Assembly: GCA_013398295.1 (NCBI GenBank)
Contig: VZSF01009038.1
Location: 62,001-126,000, forward strand
From: Chionis minor
Lineage: Eukaryota > Chordata > Aves > Charadriiformes > Chionididae
Reading direction: 5' to 3'
Length of the DNA stretch: 64,000 bases
Under the pieces are notes generated by a model. The model worked only from the letters and a program-made list of their open reading frames with translations. It was not told where the DNA came from and searched no databases. Below are positions 46,282 to 57,318 of this stretch, piece after piece (the stretch's first letter is position 1; each line of letters starts with the position of its first letter). The position numbers were made by a program, and so were the translations under genes.

Positions 46282-48508
46282 AGATAACTATTCTTGTTGT
46301 TAAATGTACAGGCGCAGCTGTTTGGGGTTTCAGCATACAACAGTGAAAAAACACATGTATTTCCTGGTTATAGCGTGCACAGAGCTGTTGCCTTGGGTCC
46401 GTGGTGCTGTATCTCAGGCTGCATCCCCACAGAAATGGTCCTGTTCGAACAGGCTTGCAGACCACCAGCACCGAAAGCTTGTTTTTCTATTAGAACTAAG
46501 GGCAAATTGTTATTCTTTCTGCACTTCTTTCTTCTTTTAAGATACAGAAGGCTCACCTGATGCTACCGGAATATCTCATACAAGGAAACTGAAATGAAGA
46601 AAGCCATGGAAGGAAGACATTGTGGGGTCCCACCGAAACTTAGTTTGCAGGGATGAACATTTAACTGAACTCTGAAATGCAGCAATGAAAACGTAACATC
46701 TCCTTGTCCAGCACATGATGATGATGATGGTTCCCCTCGCACCCTGCTCGCTGCCCCTGGTGGTACCCTAACGACAGCCAAGTCTATAGACAACTGAGAG
46801 GCAAAGCACCTCACTGAGCCCTTGACACGTCACTCAACGAAAGCCAAAACTTTGGGCTGGTTTTTCCACGGGAAATGTGTTTTAGCCGCTTAAACGGAGC
46901 TTGTTCAGTGCCAGCTGCCAAAAGGGGATGGAACAAGGAGGACTAGAGAGAAAACAACTCACGCCACTGCAGGAATTAAGAGTGAATACAACTGGGGGAT
47001 TTTGGGGCAGGCAGACTTTCCATGCTCTTCACCCCTGAGCCTGGGTGACAGCAGTTGTTTGTCCCTGCGTGCCAGAAAGCTCCTAATCAGAGCCGAGAGG
47101 AATAAGTAGTTTTTCTTCTGAGGCCCCTTCGGGAAGATTTATGAGTACCACCGCAGCTCTGAGCTTGGCAAAGCATGGCACTTTAGGCCAAAAATTAATG
47201 CAATCCCAAATGATGCTTAATAAATGCATTAAAAATGCAGTGTCACAGCCTTAGCCACGGAGAGTGGATCTCTAGGTCCCAGCCTCGGGAAGGAGATGCT
47301 CCCACAGGCACCCCGCACCGGCCAGGGCGCTGGCAACCAAGCCGACCACATAGACAACGCTTCCATCCCCATGGTCCACCACCCAAGTCCTCCATGGTCT
47401 GGGGTGGTGAGAAGATTAACACAATGGTGGGAACAGCAGCATTGCCATCCTGCAGGATGCTGCTTTGGATCCAGTTCACCATGCTAGAGCAAACACGGTC
47501 CCCCACAAGCCCCAGCATCCTTCAGCTCAGCCTGGCAACTCGCCCGTTAATAGTGCCGACTCTATAAAACCATAATTGGGCTTTTTCAGAGTTGTTTTTG
47601 AAAGCGACACAGATTAATCGCCACAATCTCCATACCTGGAAGGTTTCAAGCCTTTAGTCTCTAAGCTTAACGCAACCAGAATGGCACTTCGGGGCCTCCA
47701 GATGCTTACACAGGGAGATTTGCTTAGGCTGAGACCATGTACATCAGATCACAATCTCGTTAATTGTTTTCAAAGGCGGTTCTATAGCAACACACACAGA
47801 TTTGGCTGTGCTTTTTTTTATTATTATTTATTTTTGTATCAGCCACAACACAAGTATAGCACTAAAACAGGAGGCAGGAGGACAGTGGAAAGATATCTCT
47901 TGCACACAGTCCCACCTACTCAGCATTTCCCTTACGACCCGGTGGTGCTTCCACGTTCAGCTCCATTTTCAGTGGTCCTCAAGTTCTGATTTCATATTAA
48001 AAATAATAAATAAAAAAACCCCAAAAAAGTTACACCTGGCTTTTAAACTCCCCTTCTCCACTCAGGTTCCACCAGCAATGCACCAGTCCCGAGCCCATCA
48101 GAAATGAATGGGTTTTTTTTTGTCCTACACAGGAATTGTTTCGGATAAAGTCTTTTCTATTTAATTATCAGCTTGTATTACCTGTAAATGCTCAGCCAAA
48201 GCTACAAGTTGAGCAGTCTGCAAAGATTCTTTTGAACCTGCATCTTATTTCTAACTGTTCCTCAACACCCACGTAGGTGAAAGGTTGTCTCTGCCCCATC
48301 TTCACTAACAAACAACTTCTGGCCTCCCTAATTGCCGCTGCATTCCCAAAACTCTCTCCACCAGGAAGATGCTTAAGGCTGGTTTCACCCATGCTCCTGG
48401 CTAGCACATCTTTGCTCTGCTGTCGCTGGGTTTCACGCTGCGCCGCAGGCTAGTCGCTGCCATAAATAGGCTGTTTCTTCCTTTTCCCCCCTCAAAAAGA
48501 CACAAAAC

Positions 48509-48536
48509 TTAGCATGGAAAATTTAGCATGGAAAAT
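48509..48536. repeat. 14-base tandem duplication
   Basis: TTAGCATGGAAAAT occurs twice in a row (48509-48522, 48523-48536), followed by a partial third copy (TTAGCA). Confidence 0.9.
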
Positions 48537-49559
48537 TTAGCACGAAGGGTGCTGCTGACTCTGCTCCCCTCGCTCCCACCCCTCTCCTCCTCCACCAGCG
48601 AGTGCCAGGTAGGTGCTGGTCCAGGTTGGGCAGACCCAGGGCAGCCAAGGATGCTTCACCATCAGGGTGCCAACCGCTGCTCCCCTGGGCACAGAATGAC
48701 CTCGTGGGCCACGTTCCCAGTGCCAACCACCCTAAACAACAGCAATTCTTGTTACCACGCAGAAGTAAGCACTTTCCAACCCGAGACAGGGGGCTGAGGG
48801 CCGCAATGCCCCACTGCCCATCCCTGCTCACAGGCACAGGCATGCAGGAACTTCACCTCCTGCTCCAAAGCGCTCAAGAAAACCCAAAATGTCTGGCACG
48901 GTCAGGAAGACAAGTTAATGGTGTCTTTTCCAGGCAGAGAGGAGACGAGCTGTGGGCACCAGCTCTCCCAGGGAAGCCTACGATCCCACCCTGCTTCCCC
49001 CACCCCATCCGACAGCGCTGGGAAGGATGGCTGAAGCCAACAATCATTTCCAAGGTCCATCAAAAACATCCCAGGTGACCCTAAAAGCCCTTCAGCCCAT
49101 GCTGAAAGCTCTTCCATCCACTGCTCGCTCATCAGATCTCAATGCAGGGCATTTCCGAGCTCCCTTGAACACCTTCAAGCACTTTCTGCCACACCACACC
49201 AATGGTAACTCACTCCCTGGAAGCACCAGACTCACATTTAATTTCATGTTGGGGGGGAGGCGGCCAAAGACAACACTAGTGAGTCTCCTGCCATGGACCA
49301 CCCAGGTCTAGGAAAGCACCAACCCAGATGCCAGTGCAGCAAGGCTAAAAGCTAACGACAAGGTGACGAAAAGCAAATTAAAAGGTCCAGACTGCAAGAA
49401 TATAATGCTAAGAGCAGAATATGTGTTTGCTAATACAGCATCATCTCAACCTCAAAATATTTTCAAAGTAAACTTAGTCATATATGACTGCCTGCGTTAT
49501 GTTGTCCCGCACAGGAGCGCTGTGGCTCTAATTGCAGAGACATTACAGTTGCTAAGGTA

Positions 49560-49990
49560 ACTCCTTTTTAGCGAATACATCCTGGGCCACTATGATAAAT
49601 TCAGCAGTTTTAAGATATTAATTGCTCCAGGAAAGAAGCAATTTTCCGATGGAAATACCAGGTTCCCGGCTTCACAGTGCCAATTATTGTACATATAACA
49701 CATGGCTTTTATAATCAATCACATTTTCCAAAGTGGAGCATAAAGGTCAAGCAGCAGTATCTCCGTGCATAATTAATATTTGTTTTATATAGCCACAACT
49801 GGCTGTTTGGTTATTAAGTTTGTTATTAACTGTTAACCTTGGCATACAGCTTCTTTAACACATAACTAGCGGCTTCTTTAATTTAATAATTGTATTAAAA
49901 TAGAAACTGTGTCAACCACAGATTAACTTCGAAAGCCTCGATGAGCTAAAAATAATGAACTAATCTACATTTACCAAAAGAGCAGATTTC
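49560..49990. promoter_or_regulatory. Candidate conserved regulatory element
   Basis: AT-rich but not simple-sequence, with at least eight TAAT/ATTA cores (for example GCATAATTAATATTTG, GTTATTAAGTTTGTTATTAA, ATTTAATAATTG, AACTAATC). It stands out from the GC-richer flanks and resembles developmental enhancers of vertebrate gene deserts. This is inference from base composition only. Confidence 0.25.
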
Positions 49991-51005
49991 AGATGATTAT
50001 TACCCTTTTCAGGATGCGGGCGGGGGTAGAGGGGGAAGTTTGATCCTCAGTTTCTAAACTTTAAATGGGATGAATTTGCACTTAAATCCAAGGCCTGCAG
50101 GCAACAAGACTAAAGCATCCAAACTCGATCTACCAGACTTGTGCCCCGGGGCCGCAATTTCTGCAAACCTCATCCCAGCAGCCAGCGAGGTGACCCGACA
50201 GGCGAGGACGAAGGTCACCGAGTCCAAGCTGCCAGCTACTAACGTGGCTTTTTGAAAGGCTGAAGCTCCAAGCAGGACATTTGCTGAAGGAAATGCTGCA
50301 AGTTGCAGAATGATCGAGTGATTTACACCCTCGAGACTGGCCAGGTAATTCCAATTATCTCATGAGGAGTCTTGCCATGAGAGCACCACCTGCAAGCAAG
50401 CAGGCGAGCTTGTGGGGACATGGGAGGTCCTCTGCACTTGACCGGCACCTTGTATTTCTGAGTTTCCTTGCAGAGAAGCTGTTGACCAGTTACTTGCATT
50501 TACAGACAACCCAAGCTCTGAGGACCGAGCTGAGGAAGCCGCACGCGGCACGTTGCGGTGCACAAGAATATCATATCAATACAAACCATCTCCCCTGCCT
50601 CCCATTGCCAGCACCAGGACTGTGGCTGTCCTACTAGGAAAACTCACTACACCATCATTAGTCTGACAGAAGAGCAATAACCTGGACTGCTGAGCTGGTT
50701 TAAAGGCTCCTTTCCACTAATAAAAGTAGAAATCAGCAACACCCAGACGAGCAATTATCCGTTTAGGTACTCGAATGATGATATCACTATAAAATGGCTG
50801 TAAAAACAGTCCTGAGAAAAGGTAAAAACCAGGAAGCTCAACATCTATTTCTCACCCAAAAATAAGTCCTGAGCACAAGAGGTGAGCTGCTCCATGCATG
50901 ACACATCCCCTTCCCGGGACAGGGAGCACCTCCAGACAGAGCTGCCGTTCCCTGACAGCTTTGATGCTTCCCGTGACACGGCACCGGCGCGCAGAGACGA
51001 TGACC

Positions 51006-51014
51006 AAGATGGCG
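51006..51014 (+). promoter_or_regulatory. YY1-like motif in a CpG cluster
   Basis: AAGATGGCG matches the YY1 core. The ATG inside it has a favourable start context (A at -3, G at +4) and opens an 80-codon frame (51009-51251) with no recognised domain. About eleven CpG lie within the surrounding 90 bases. Confidence 0.2.
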
Positions 51015-53584
51015 AGTGACCCGTCTGTCCCCCGACCCCGGCAGGCGGGAGCAGCCCTGCTCCACGCTGGGAGACCTCTCATCTGCTGGAGCACTTCAAA
51101 GCACAGAGCTTCAGCCCTCACCTTCCTCCGCAGCTCTTTGGGCACATCATCCACAGTAACTGCTGTAGCTACTTCTCCTGAAACGGGGAAAACTATTTCA
51201 CACTTTTCATGGGACAACAAGGATGCTGCGAGGCTGAGACGCTGGGATTGAACCCATGGCTGGGGCTTCTACACTATGAACAACCCTCATTTAAGAGGTC
51301 TCCTTAAAATGTAATGCCCCTAAGGAGAGGGAATGGTATGTGTAGCCTCTCCAGTGGAGGGGGCAACTATAAGAGCAGCTGTACCAAGATCCCTCAAGGC
51401 ACTGCCCACACTCTCTTGGACTTAAAGGACTTCTAGACCAAGCTTAAACACACAGGACGCAAACCTCTGGGTGACCAGCATTGATAGCAGCTGCCCAAAG
51501 CCGCATCCGTGGAGACACAACATTTTGTGTCCTTAGCTCCTGTTTCAGTTCCTGACTGCAAGAGTAAACACTACATGGGACCTCATTCCCAGATGTGATC
51601 CCGGATCAGCACCAGCTGGCTTCTCTTCAGCAGAGCCCCCGGTGACTCCCAGGGAGCTGGGACACGCTCAGCTCCCCCTGCAGCCTAGCCAGGAATAGCC
51701 ACACGCATCTGCACGCTCTTCCATCCCCCCCAAAATTTGTGAGCCACCTGCAAAGGAGGCAAAGCCCTAGAAGTAGTTTTATGCCATAGCTTCCAAGACA
51801 AGACCACTAGCACTGCAACAAATCCGCAGCAAACAAGACAGCCTGGTGACACCAGGGAGGGACAGAAGTGCTGGCATCCTGTGGCTTTCCCAGTTGAGTT
51901 TCAATAGGGAAGCAGTGGGGTGCCAATCTTCAACCAGGGGCCTCTGAAAAGCTTCACCTGTAAGAGCACTCTGGGCAAATCATCTCACCTTAAGCACTTG
52001 CCCTGTTTCAGGGCTGAGAGAAACGAGTTATATGCCAAGGCTTGACAAATTTAACCCAAAACACGTTTTTCCCAGACACCTAAAGCTGAAGTGTCAGGTA
52101 CAAAAACACCGGGCTCCAGCAGCCCCCTCACTCACTTGCCATCTCCAGAGCTGCTCTTCACCCTCACGCCTTCTCCAGCTCAAAGGTGCAAAGCAAATGT
52201 CTACTGCTGGTCCTGGGCTGTGCTTAATTAAACTCTTGTTATCAGCTTTTAAAATGAGAAATATTCCTGATGTAGCGCTTTTCATTGCATTGCTGTAGCA
52301 GGACAGATGGGTAGTGGGGACAGCAGTATTCCTTCCTCCTGCTGGGGACTGCTCTGGTGCTAAATCTGATGGCTCACTTTCCAAGCCCTGTCTGGCGCAC
52401 CATACAGGGAGCCAATGCAGTGCAGAAAATCCAAGAAAAAGCATTAAAACATCACAAAAAAGAATTATTTCATCCTGTACTGTCAACAGCCCCAAACACT
52501 CAGGCTGGAGGTGGCAAGTCACCCCACTGCCACCAGCAGGAGCTGGGTGCTCCACCCAGGCATGGCTTGGGTCAACCTTTGATTTCATGCTATTTCTGGC
52601 GTGATAACCTAGGCATAATAATTTTATAAGCCTCAGAGAAGGCAACTCAAGGCTCTGCGTCCACACACGCGTGGTCTTGCTGCCAAGAGGTAAGTGGTGA
52701 GGCAGCCGGTGGGATGGCGAGACAGACGGACTGGCCCAGGAAAGTCTCTGCTGAATCAGGTAGTTAAAAATAAAAGACCTGAGCTCTGGTGCCCGTCCAG
52801 CATCTGAACCAGCACGATACGCCGCTACAGCTCCAGCTAACGCCACTCTCGCCTCTCCTTTGGCTTTCGTCAGCCCTTTTCCCCATCCCAGGAAAGTCAG
52901 GCTGATGTTTACTGACCTCTCCTTTCACAAAATGCCATGGGAGGAGAGGTGGGGTGGACACAGCTTACAGAGTCTTCTCCTGCATCACCTAGTGGAACAG
53001 CAGCAGCTAGGAACTCCTCCAGGTAGTTTCCTCTACCAGAGATTTGCTTTGGGAGCACCGCTGACCTGCTGAAACTACAGTGCAGAGCAAAGGCATTGAG
53101 AGGAAAGGAAATAACTGGTCTTCTCCAAAATCACCAGTGGTTGGAACCAAGAGCTTTCTAATTTCTACTGCAACACGCACAAGACTGTCTACAACGCAAA
53201 ATTCACTGTCCGCTGTCTTTTCAGATGATTAAAAAAAAAACAAAACTATTTTAAAACCTTTTAGTTCTCCACTAAGAAGCACATTAAGCCACCTCAAGGC
53301 CACTCTGATCGTTTCCTGAAACCCTCTCGTCCAGAGTCAACTCTGTTCAAAACACAGCGTCAGCCAAAATTTTCCTGTTGCTTGCTGAGGATCCGGAGCA
53401 CTCGAGGGCAGTCCCCTGCCACAGCATATCCCTGCCACCTGCACGAAGAGATGAAAACCTCTCTCTGCCTGGTGTCACTCTGCCTTCCCCATAATCCCAT
53501 CGTCACAGTAAGCCCAGAAGCCCCACACGGGCATGTCTGACTGTCTGCTTCCCCCCTCTCCAGCCACAAGCTGATATTTATCTC

Positions 53585-54273
53585 CCATAATCATTCCCAA
53601 GCCATATCCACCCATGGTGGTCTCAGTGGGTACATCTAGTTGGGATGCATCCAGGGCTCAACGTGGTTTTGGGGAGACAGATAACAACACAACAGCCAAG
53701 GGCATACTTGAGCAGTGCTGGTTTTGTGGTCAATCTGCAGATGTGACCACAGGTCAATCAGCCCCATCAATAGTGACCAGCCCTTGGAGCTCTCCTGCAG
53801 GGCAGAGGTTGCACGCCAGGATCTCCTCTGGAGTAGGGACACCCTCAAGGTGACTCCTCGAGGTCCAGAGATTCCGTGCCACAACAGATCCTCGGTCAAT
53901 GACTAATGGCACGCTGAACTGTGAAATCTCAGCTAAGTGATAGAAAGGATTGATTGCACATCTATAATCCTTTAGACATAAACCCGTGAGCCAGTCTGGG
54001 ACTGGGATTGGATCCAGCCACACCCAGACTCCTCTTGGAGAAGGAGTTTAGGAAGCTAGGGGGTCCTTTCTGAACCCTTGACTCCATGGGAGGGTGTCCC
54101 CGACAGCTCTGTCTGACCCTGTCCCCTGTGCAGGAAATAACCAAGCGTCCTTGCCACCGAATCTTGTTAAAACACTGTTGCGTTTACCATCAAACTTTGT
54201 TAAATCCCTGGTTTGTACCAATAAATGTATTGCTGCTTCTCTCTGAGTGAAGTGCATCGCTCCCTCCGCAACA
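53585..54273 (+). mobile_element. Putative endogenous retrovirus LTR, sense (possibly solo)
   Basis: The last 60-70 bases, with TTTGTACCAATAAATGTATT and then GCTGCTTCTCTCTGAGTG and a CA-type end near 54273, look like the R-U5 part of avian ERV LTRs: an AATAAA signal (54220-54225) followed by a T/C-rich stretch. The upstream 600 bases are unique and could be U3, but the 5' boundary is a guess. No primer-binding site, gag or pol remnant follows. Recognition is by general layout from memory. Confidence 0.4.
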
Positions 54274-55438
54274 GCGTGTCCCTTAGGAAGAGCTAAAACC
54301 AGCTGGACGATGAGAGGTAAAAGTTGTCCGTGAAACAGCAGTCGTGCCATGCCGGAAGAGCCTCGAAGCCTTGGACCCGGCAGCAGCCACTGCACAACAC
54401 TCAACTTCCACAAGTTTCACAGGGAGAAGGCAAAGAAAGACCCACAACTGTATTTACAGGGTATAAAATGCAAATGTCCCCCTTCCCGCAGTGCCTGGCT
54501 CCTGCCCGATGTGACAGACGCTCTGCGAGCACCTTTGCGATCAGCCAGGGACTCGCTCGCCGGGATTAACTGCCCATTTCCATTCCAGCCCCCAGAAACA
54601 CAGCGCAACGGGCAGGTGGTGTCACCTCCCAACCGCCCGCCGCCGCGCAAAGGATGACCCCGCTATCCATTTAGAAGCACCAGGCAGGTGGTGTGATTCA
54701 TCGCTTTGCCTACCACCACACACCTCGCATTAAACGCCACTCTTCCTGCGGTCCAGCTTTTGTTTTGCCTTCTCTGGTAGGAAACTCCACTCTCTTTTTT
54801 TATATTTTTTTGAGAAATTTTTGCATAGAATCATCATTGGGCTTGGCTGGGGTCTGTTTTCTCCCCCCTTTCCTAATGCCATTTTCACATCTGACTGAAT
54901 CCTATGAAGACTACTCAAAGGATGGTTTTTGATCTTTTAATAACTTTGATAGCGTTTTTATTTTTGGTTAGAAGAGCTGCCGCTTCTCTGACAGTGATTC
55001 AGCAAACTGCTCTGGCTCTGTTGCAGGAAAGCACACCAGCAGCTTTAGCCAGACTGGGAACCCACTCAATACCAGGACTTCCTAAACTGGGACGTGAAGT
55101 TGCTCATTGCTGAAGGAGGATATTGGAAGGCTTTTCAAAAATATCCCCCTTACCCATCCATCTCCATTTTGTCACAGCCACCACTGGTAATTTGCGACTT
55201 TTTAACCAAATAATCACTCTCTTGAAAGCCAGGGGAGGCAAAACCCTGACACCTGAACCTCTGTGTTCCCTCCCTGAAGTACCTGCCACTGGCAGATCCT
55301 GCAGGATGGGGAAGCTCCTCCTTACGGCATGCCATCATAGCCGGACCGGGTCCACTTGTCCTTCTGGCAGGCAGGTTTTAGTCCATTGTATGGAGTAAAC
55401 TGAAGCTGGAGGAGCAGCTCATAGAAATAGTTTTCTGG
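54274..55438. other. Unique sequence between the two LTR-like segments
   Basis: No retroviral coding remnant or gene recognised. A CpG-rich stretch (about 54480-54660, roughly 16 CpG by hand count) is present. It may be old host DNA or the worn internal part of an insertion. Confidence 0.4.
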
Positions 55439-56100
55439 TGTTTCAGTGCCATGATTTGGGCTAAATTGGCCCAATGACACAGAAGGACAGATGCTCTCCC
55501 CCACCTCTCTTTGAAAACGGAGAATGGAGAGAGAGAAAAGAGACTTAGGAGTTTAGAAGGAGCTACACTACTTTAATGGAATATAAAGAATAAAATAATA
55601 AAAAGAAAATAATAAAATATACACAAAACTGTACCGAGCTCACAGTGTGACAGTCATGTCACCAGCAGGCACTGGGGAAGTCCCAGACTGGACTCAGTGA
55701 TGGATGGGAACTGGATTCCGGGTCTGGATTCAGGATCAGGATCAAAGGCAGACAGACAGACAGAGCCTTCCTCGGACACCAGCCATTGCAGAGAGGGCTG
55801 ACCCTTTGATCCCTCAGCTTTATCCTGGGCACGATGCCGATGGGATGGAACCCCCTGTTGGTCAGTTTGGGTCCCCTGTCCTGTCCGCTCCTCCCCGCAG
55901 GTGCCCCCCCTCTGCGCTTTTCCGCTTCCCACCCTCCAGCGGGGCAAATACCCGAGGGAGCTGCCCTGGGCTGGGACAGCCACGGGTACAAGCAGGAGCC
56001 TCTCTGCAGCCCAGCCCTTGGCGTCGGCTGGAAACATGGGGCTGAGCACTCGGAGCCAACAGTTTCTGCCCAACGTGCTGGGAACTGCAGCAGTTTGAAG
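55439..56100 (-). mobile_element. Endogenous retrovirus LTR, antisense
   Basis: Read on the minus strand, a GC-rich promoter-like part (about 56100-55650) with GGATAAAGCTGAGGGATCAA leads to an AT-rich block (TATTTTATTATTTTC, 55635-55590). A polyadenylation signal of the ATTAAA type in CATTAAAGTAG (55570-55580) follows, then TAAGTCTCTTTTCTCTCTCT, and an end in CA at 55440/55439. This order of U3, R with polyadenylation signal, and pyrimidine-rich U5 is that of avian ERV LTRs. The inner (56100) boundary is approximate, no target-site duplication could be identified, and no internal genes are present, so it is probably a solo LTR. The 139-codon frame here has no ATG start and is not a gene. Confidence 0.6.
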
Positions 56101-56456
56101 AGGCCTAGCTAGAAAGTGGAGTTACTGAACAAAAATGATCCTGTTTTACCTCAAACGAGGACATTCAGAAAACTGTTTCTGCTGTTACCATCTGCTAATC
56201 TCACCCATTTTATACTAGTACAAGGCCTATTTGGAGACACGCTGTAGAACGGGTTCAACAAAAATAATATTTAAGCTCTACTATACCCTGTTTGTGGAGC
56301 GGGTTGCTTCTCCAAGTCCCCAAGAAGTGTATCGTGATGACTAGCCACTTTATTAATGTCTTCCTAAACCACCCAGGGGAAGAATGAGGCTGCTCCAGAG
56401 ACTCCCAGGCAGTTTGCTAGAAAATTGATCCAACCGTACAGAGGTAAGACACGTTA

Positions 56457-56526
56457 AGTAGTCAACAGATGCAGAAGTGGCCATGGAGGACAGTAGTCAA
56501 TACATGCAGAAGTAGCCACGGTCAGG
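56457..56526. repeat. 35-base tandem duplication, imperfect
   Basis: AGTAGTCAACAGATGCAGAA (56457) and AGTAGTCAATACATGCAGAA (56492) start two copies of a unit that ends in GCCATGG / GCCACGG. A few differences show that the duplication is not brand new. Confidence 0.85.
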
Positions 56527-57295
56527 AGATGTTTCACACCCAGTTTACAATAACCGATGGCAGTCGACCACAGTTGCTGGAGCAGAACCACGGGTGGGTG
56601 CAAGAACCGAATGGAACATTTTGGGGAGGCTCACCTGGCTCCAGGTGCTGCAAAGAGCATCCTCTCACCCCCCCGACAAAGACTGTCCCCATCACTAGAT
56701 TGACTCCCCACTCCTGCATTACCCCATACCAAGTTCCCAAGAAATTCTTTTCCTTAGCTAATTCTTCCCCCAGGCGAGAGGACAGGACCAGCCCCAGCGC
56801 TGGCTGCTCACCAACATGCTGCCTTTTTGTACACCGCGCAGCACGAGCCCTCGGAACGCTTCATACCGCACTTCCCAACAAGAAGAGCACACTGCCAAGG
56901 CTCCCCAGCTCCCATCCCTGGCACAGCTGGCCTGGGAACATCAAGGTGACTATCTGGGACTAATAAAAAAGCGCATCACGCCCCTTCTCCATCCTACAAC
57001 TGTATTTGTGCGAGAGACCACAACATAGTCTCCTGTAAATAACCACTTTTTTTTCATTGGGGTTGCTGCCCCAACGTTCCCGAGTCCTCCTGTCCCAGGA
57101 GGAGCTCACTCCACCTGCACAGCAGAATTGTCCCACCATGCCTGCACCACACAACGCAGGATGTGGTGAGGAAAAATAAAGATAAAAATCACTTTTTGCA
57201 TTAAAGCCCACTTTTCAGAAGCTGCAAGGAAAAGCCATGCAGGCAGGAAAGCACAAGAACTCCAAGAACTCCAACACTGCTCACGCTGGACCAGC

Positions 57296-57318
57296 TTTTT
57301 TTTTTTTTTTTCCCCCCC
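57296..57318 (-). repeat. T16 followed by C7
   Basis: Homopolymer pair on the + strand (57296-57311 T, 57312-57318 C). Confidence 0.9.

Larger units (their letters stand above)
46282..53584. other. 7.3 kb unique non-coding stretch
   Basis: No gene recognised and no CR1. It holds a GAT4 run (46719-46730), a 14-base tandem duplication (48509-48536), an AT-rich candidate regulatory block (49560-49990), a YY1-like motif with CpG clustering (about 50970-51060), and an exon-like minus-strand segment (51122-51177). The 250-codon minus-strand frame at 52094-52846 begins with GTG, not ATG, overlaps plus-strand frames and has no domain; from its first ATG it is about 164 codons. Confidence 0.45.

Noticed and set aside
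48182..48237. Minus-strand segment reading SKESLQTAQLVALAEHLQ before a GTAATA donor
   Set aside because: The frame looks protein-like, but the sequence upstream is purine-rich with no acceptor tract, and a stop lies just before it.
49518..49559. 42-base plus-strand segment between CGCACAG and AAGGTAACT
   Set aside because: Weak donor, two frames open, no homolog recognised.
52094..52846. 250-codon minus-strand open frame, the longest outside CR1
   Set aside because: It begins with GTG, not ATG; the first ATG leaves about 164 codons. No domain, composition is not protein-like, and plus-strand frames overlap it.
54828..54850. CATAGAATCATCATTGGGCTTGG as a CR1 end
   Set aside because: The TTGGAAGGGACC block is absent after the tail-like start.
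56377..56443. 67-base plus-strand exon-like segment ending GAG|GTAAGA
   Set aside because: Weak polypyrimidine tract; an open frame of 22 codons is expected often by chance.
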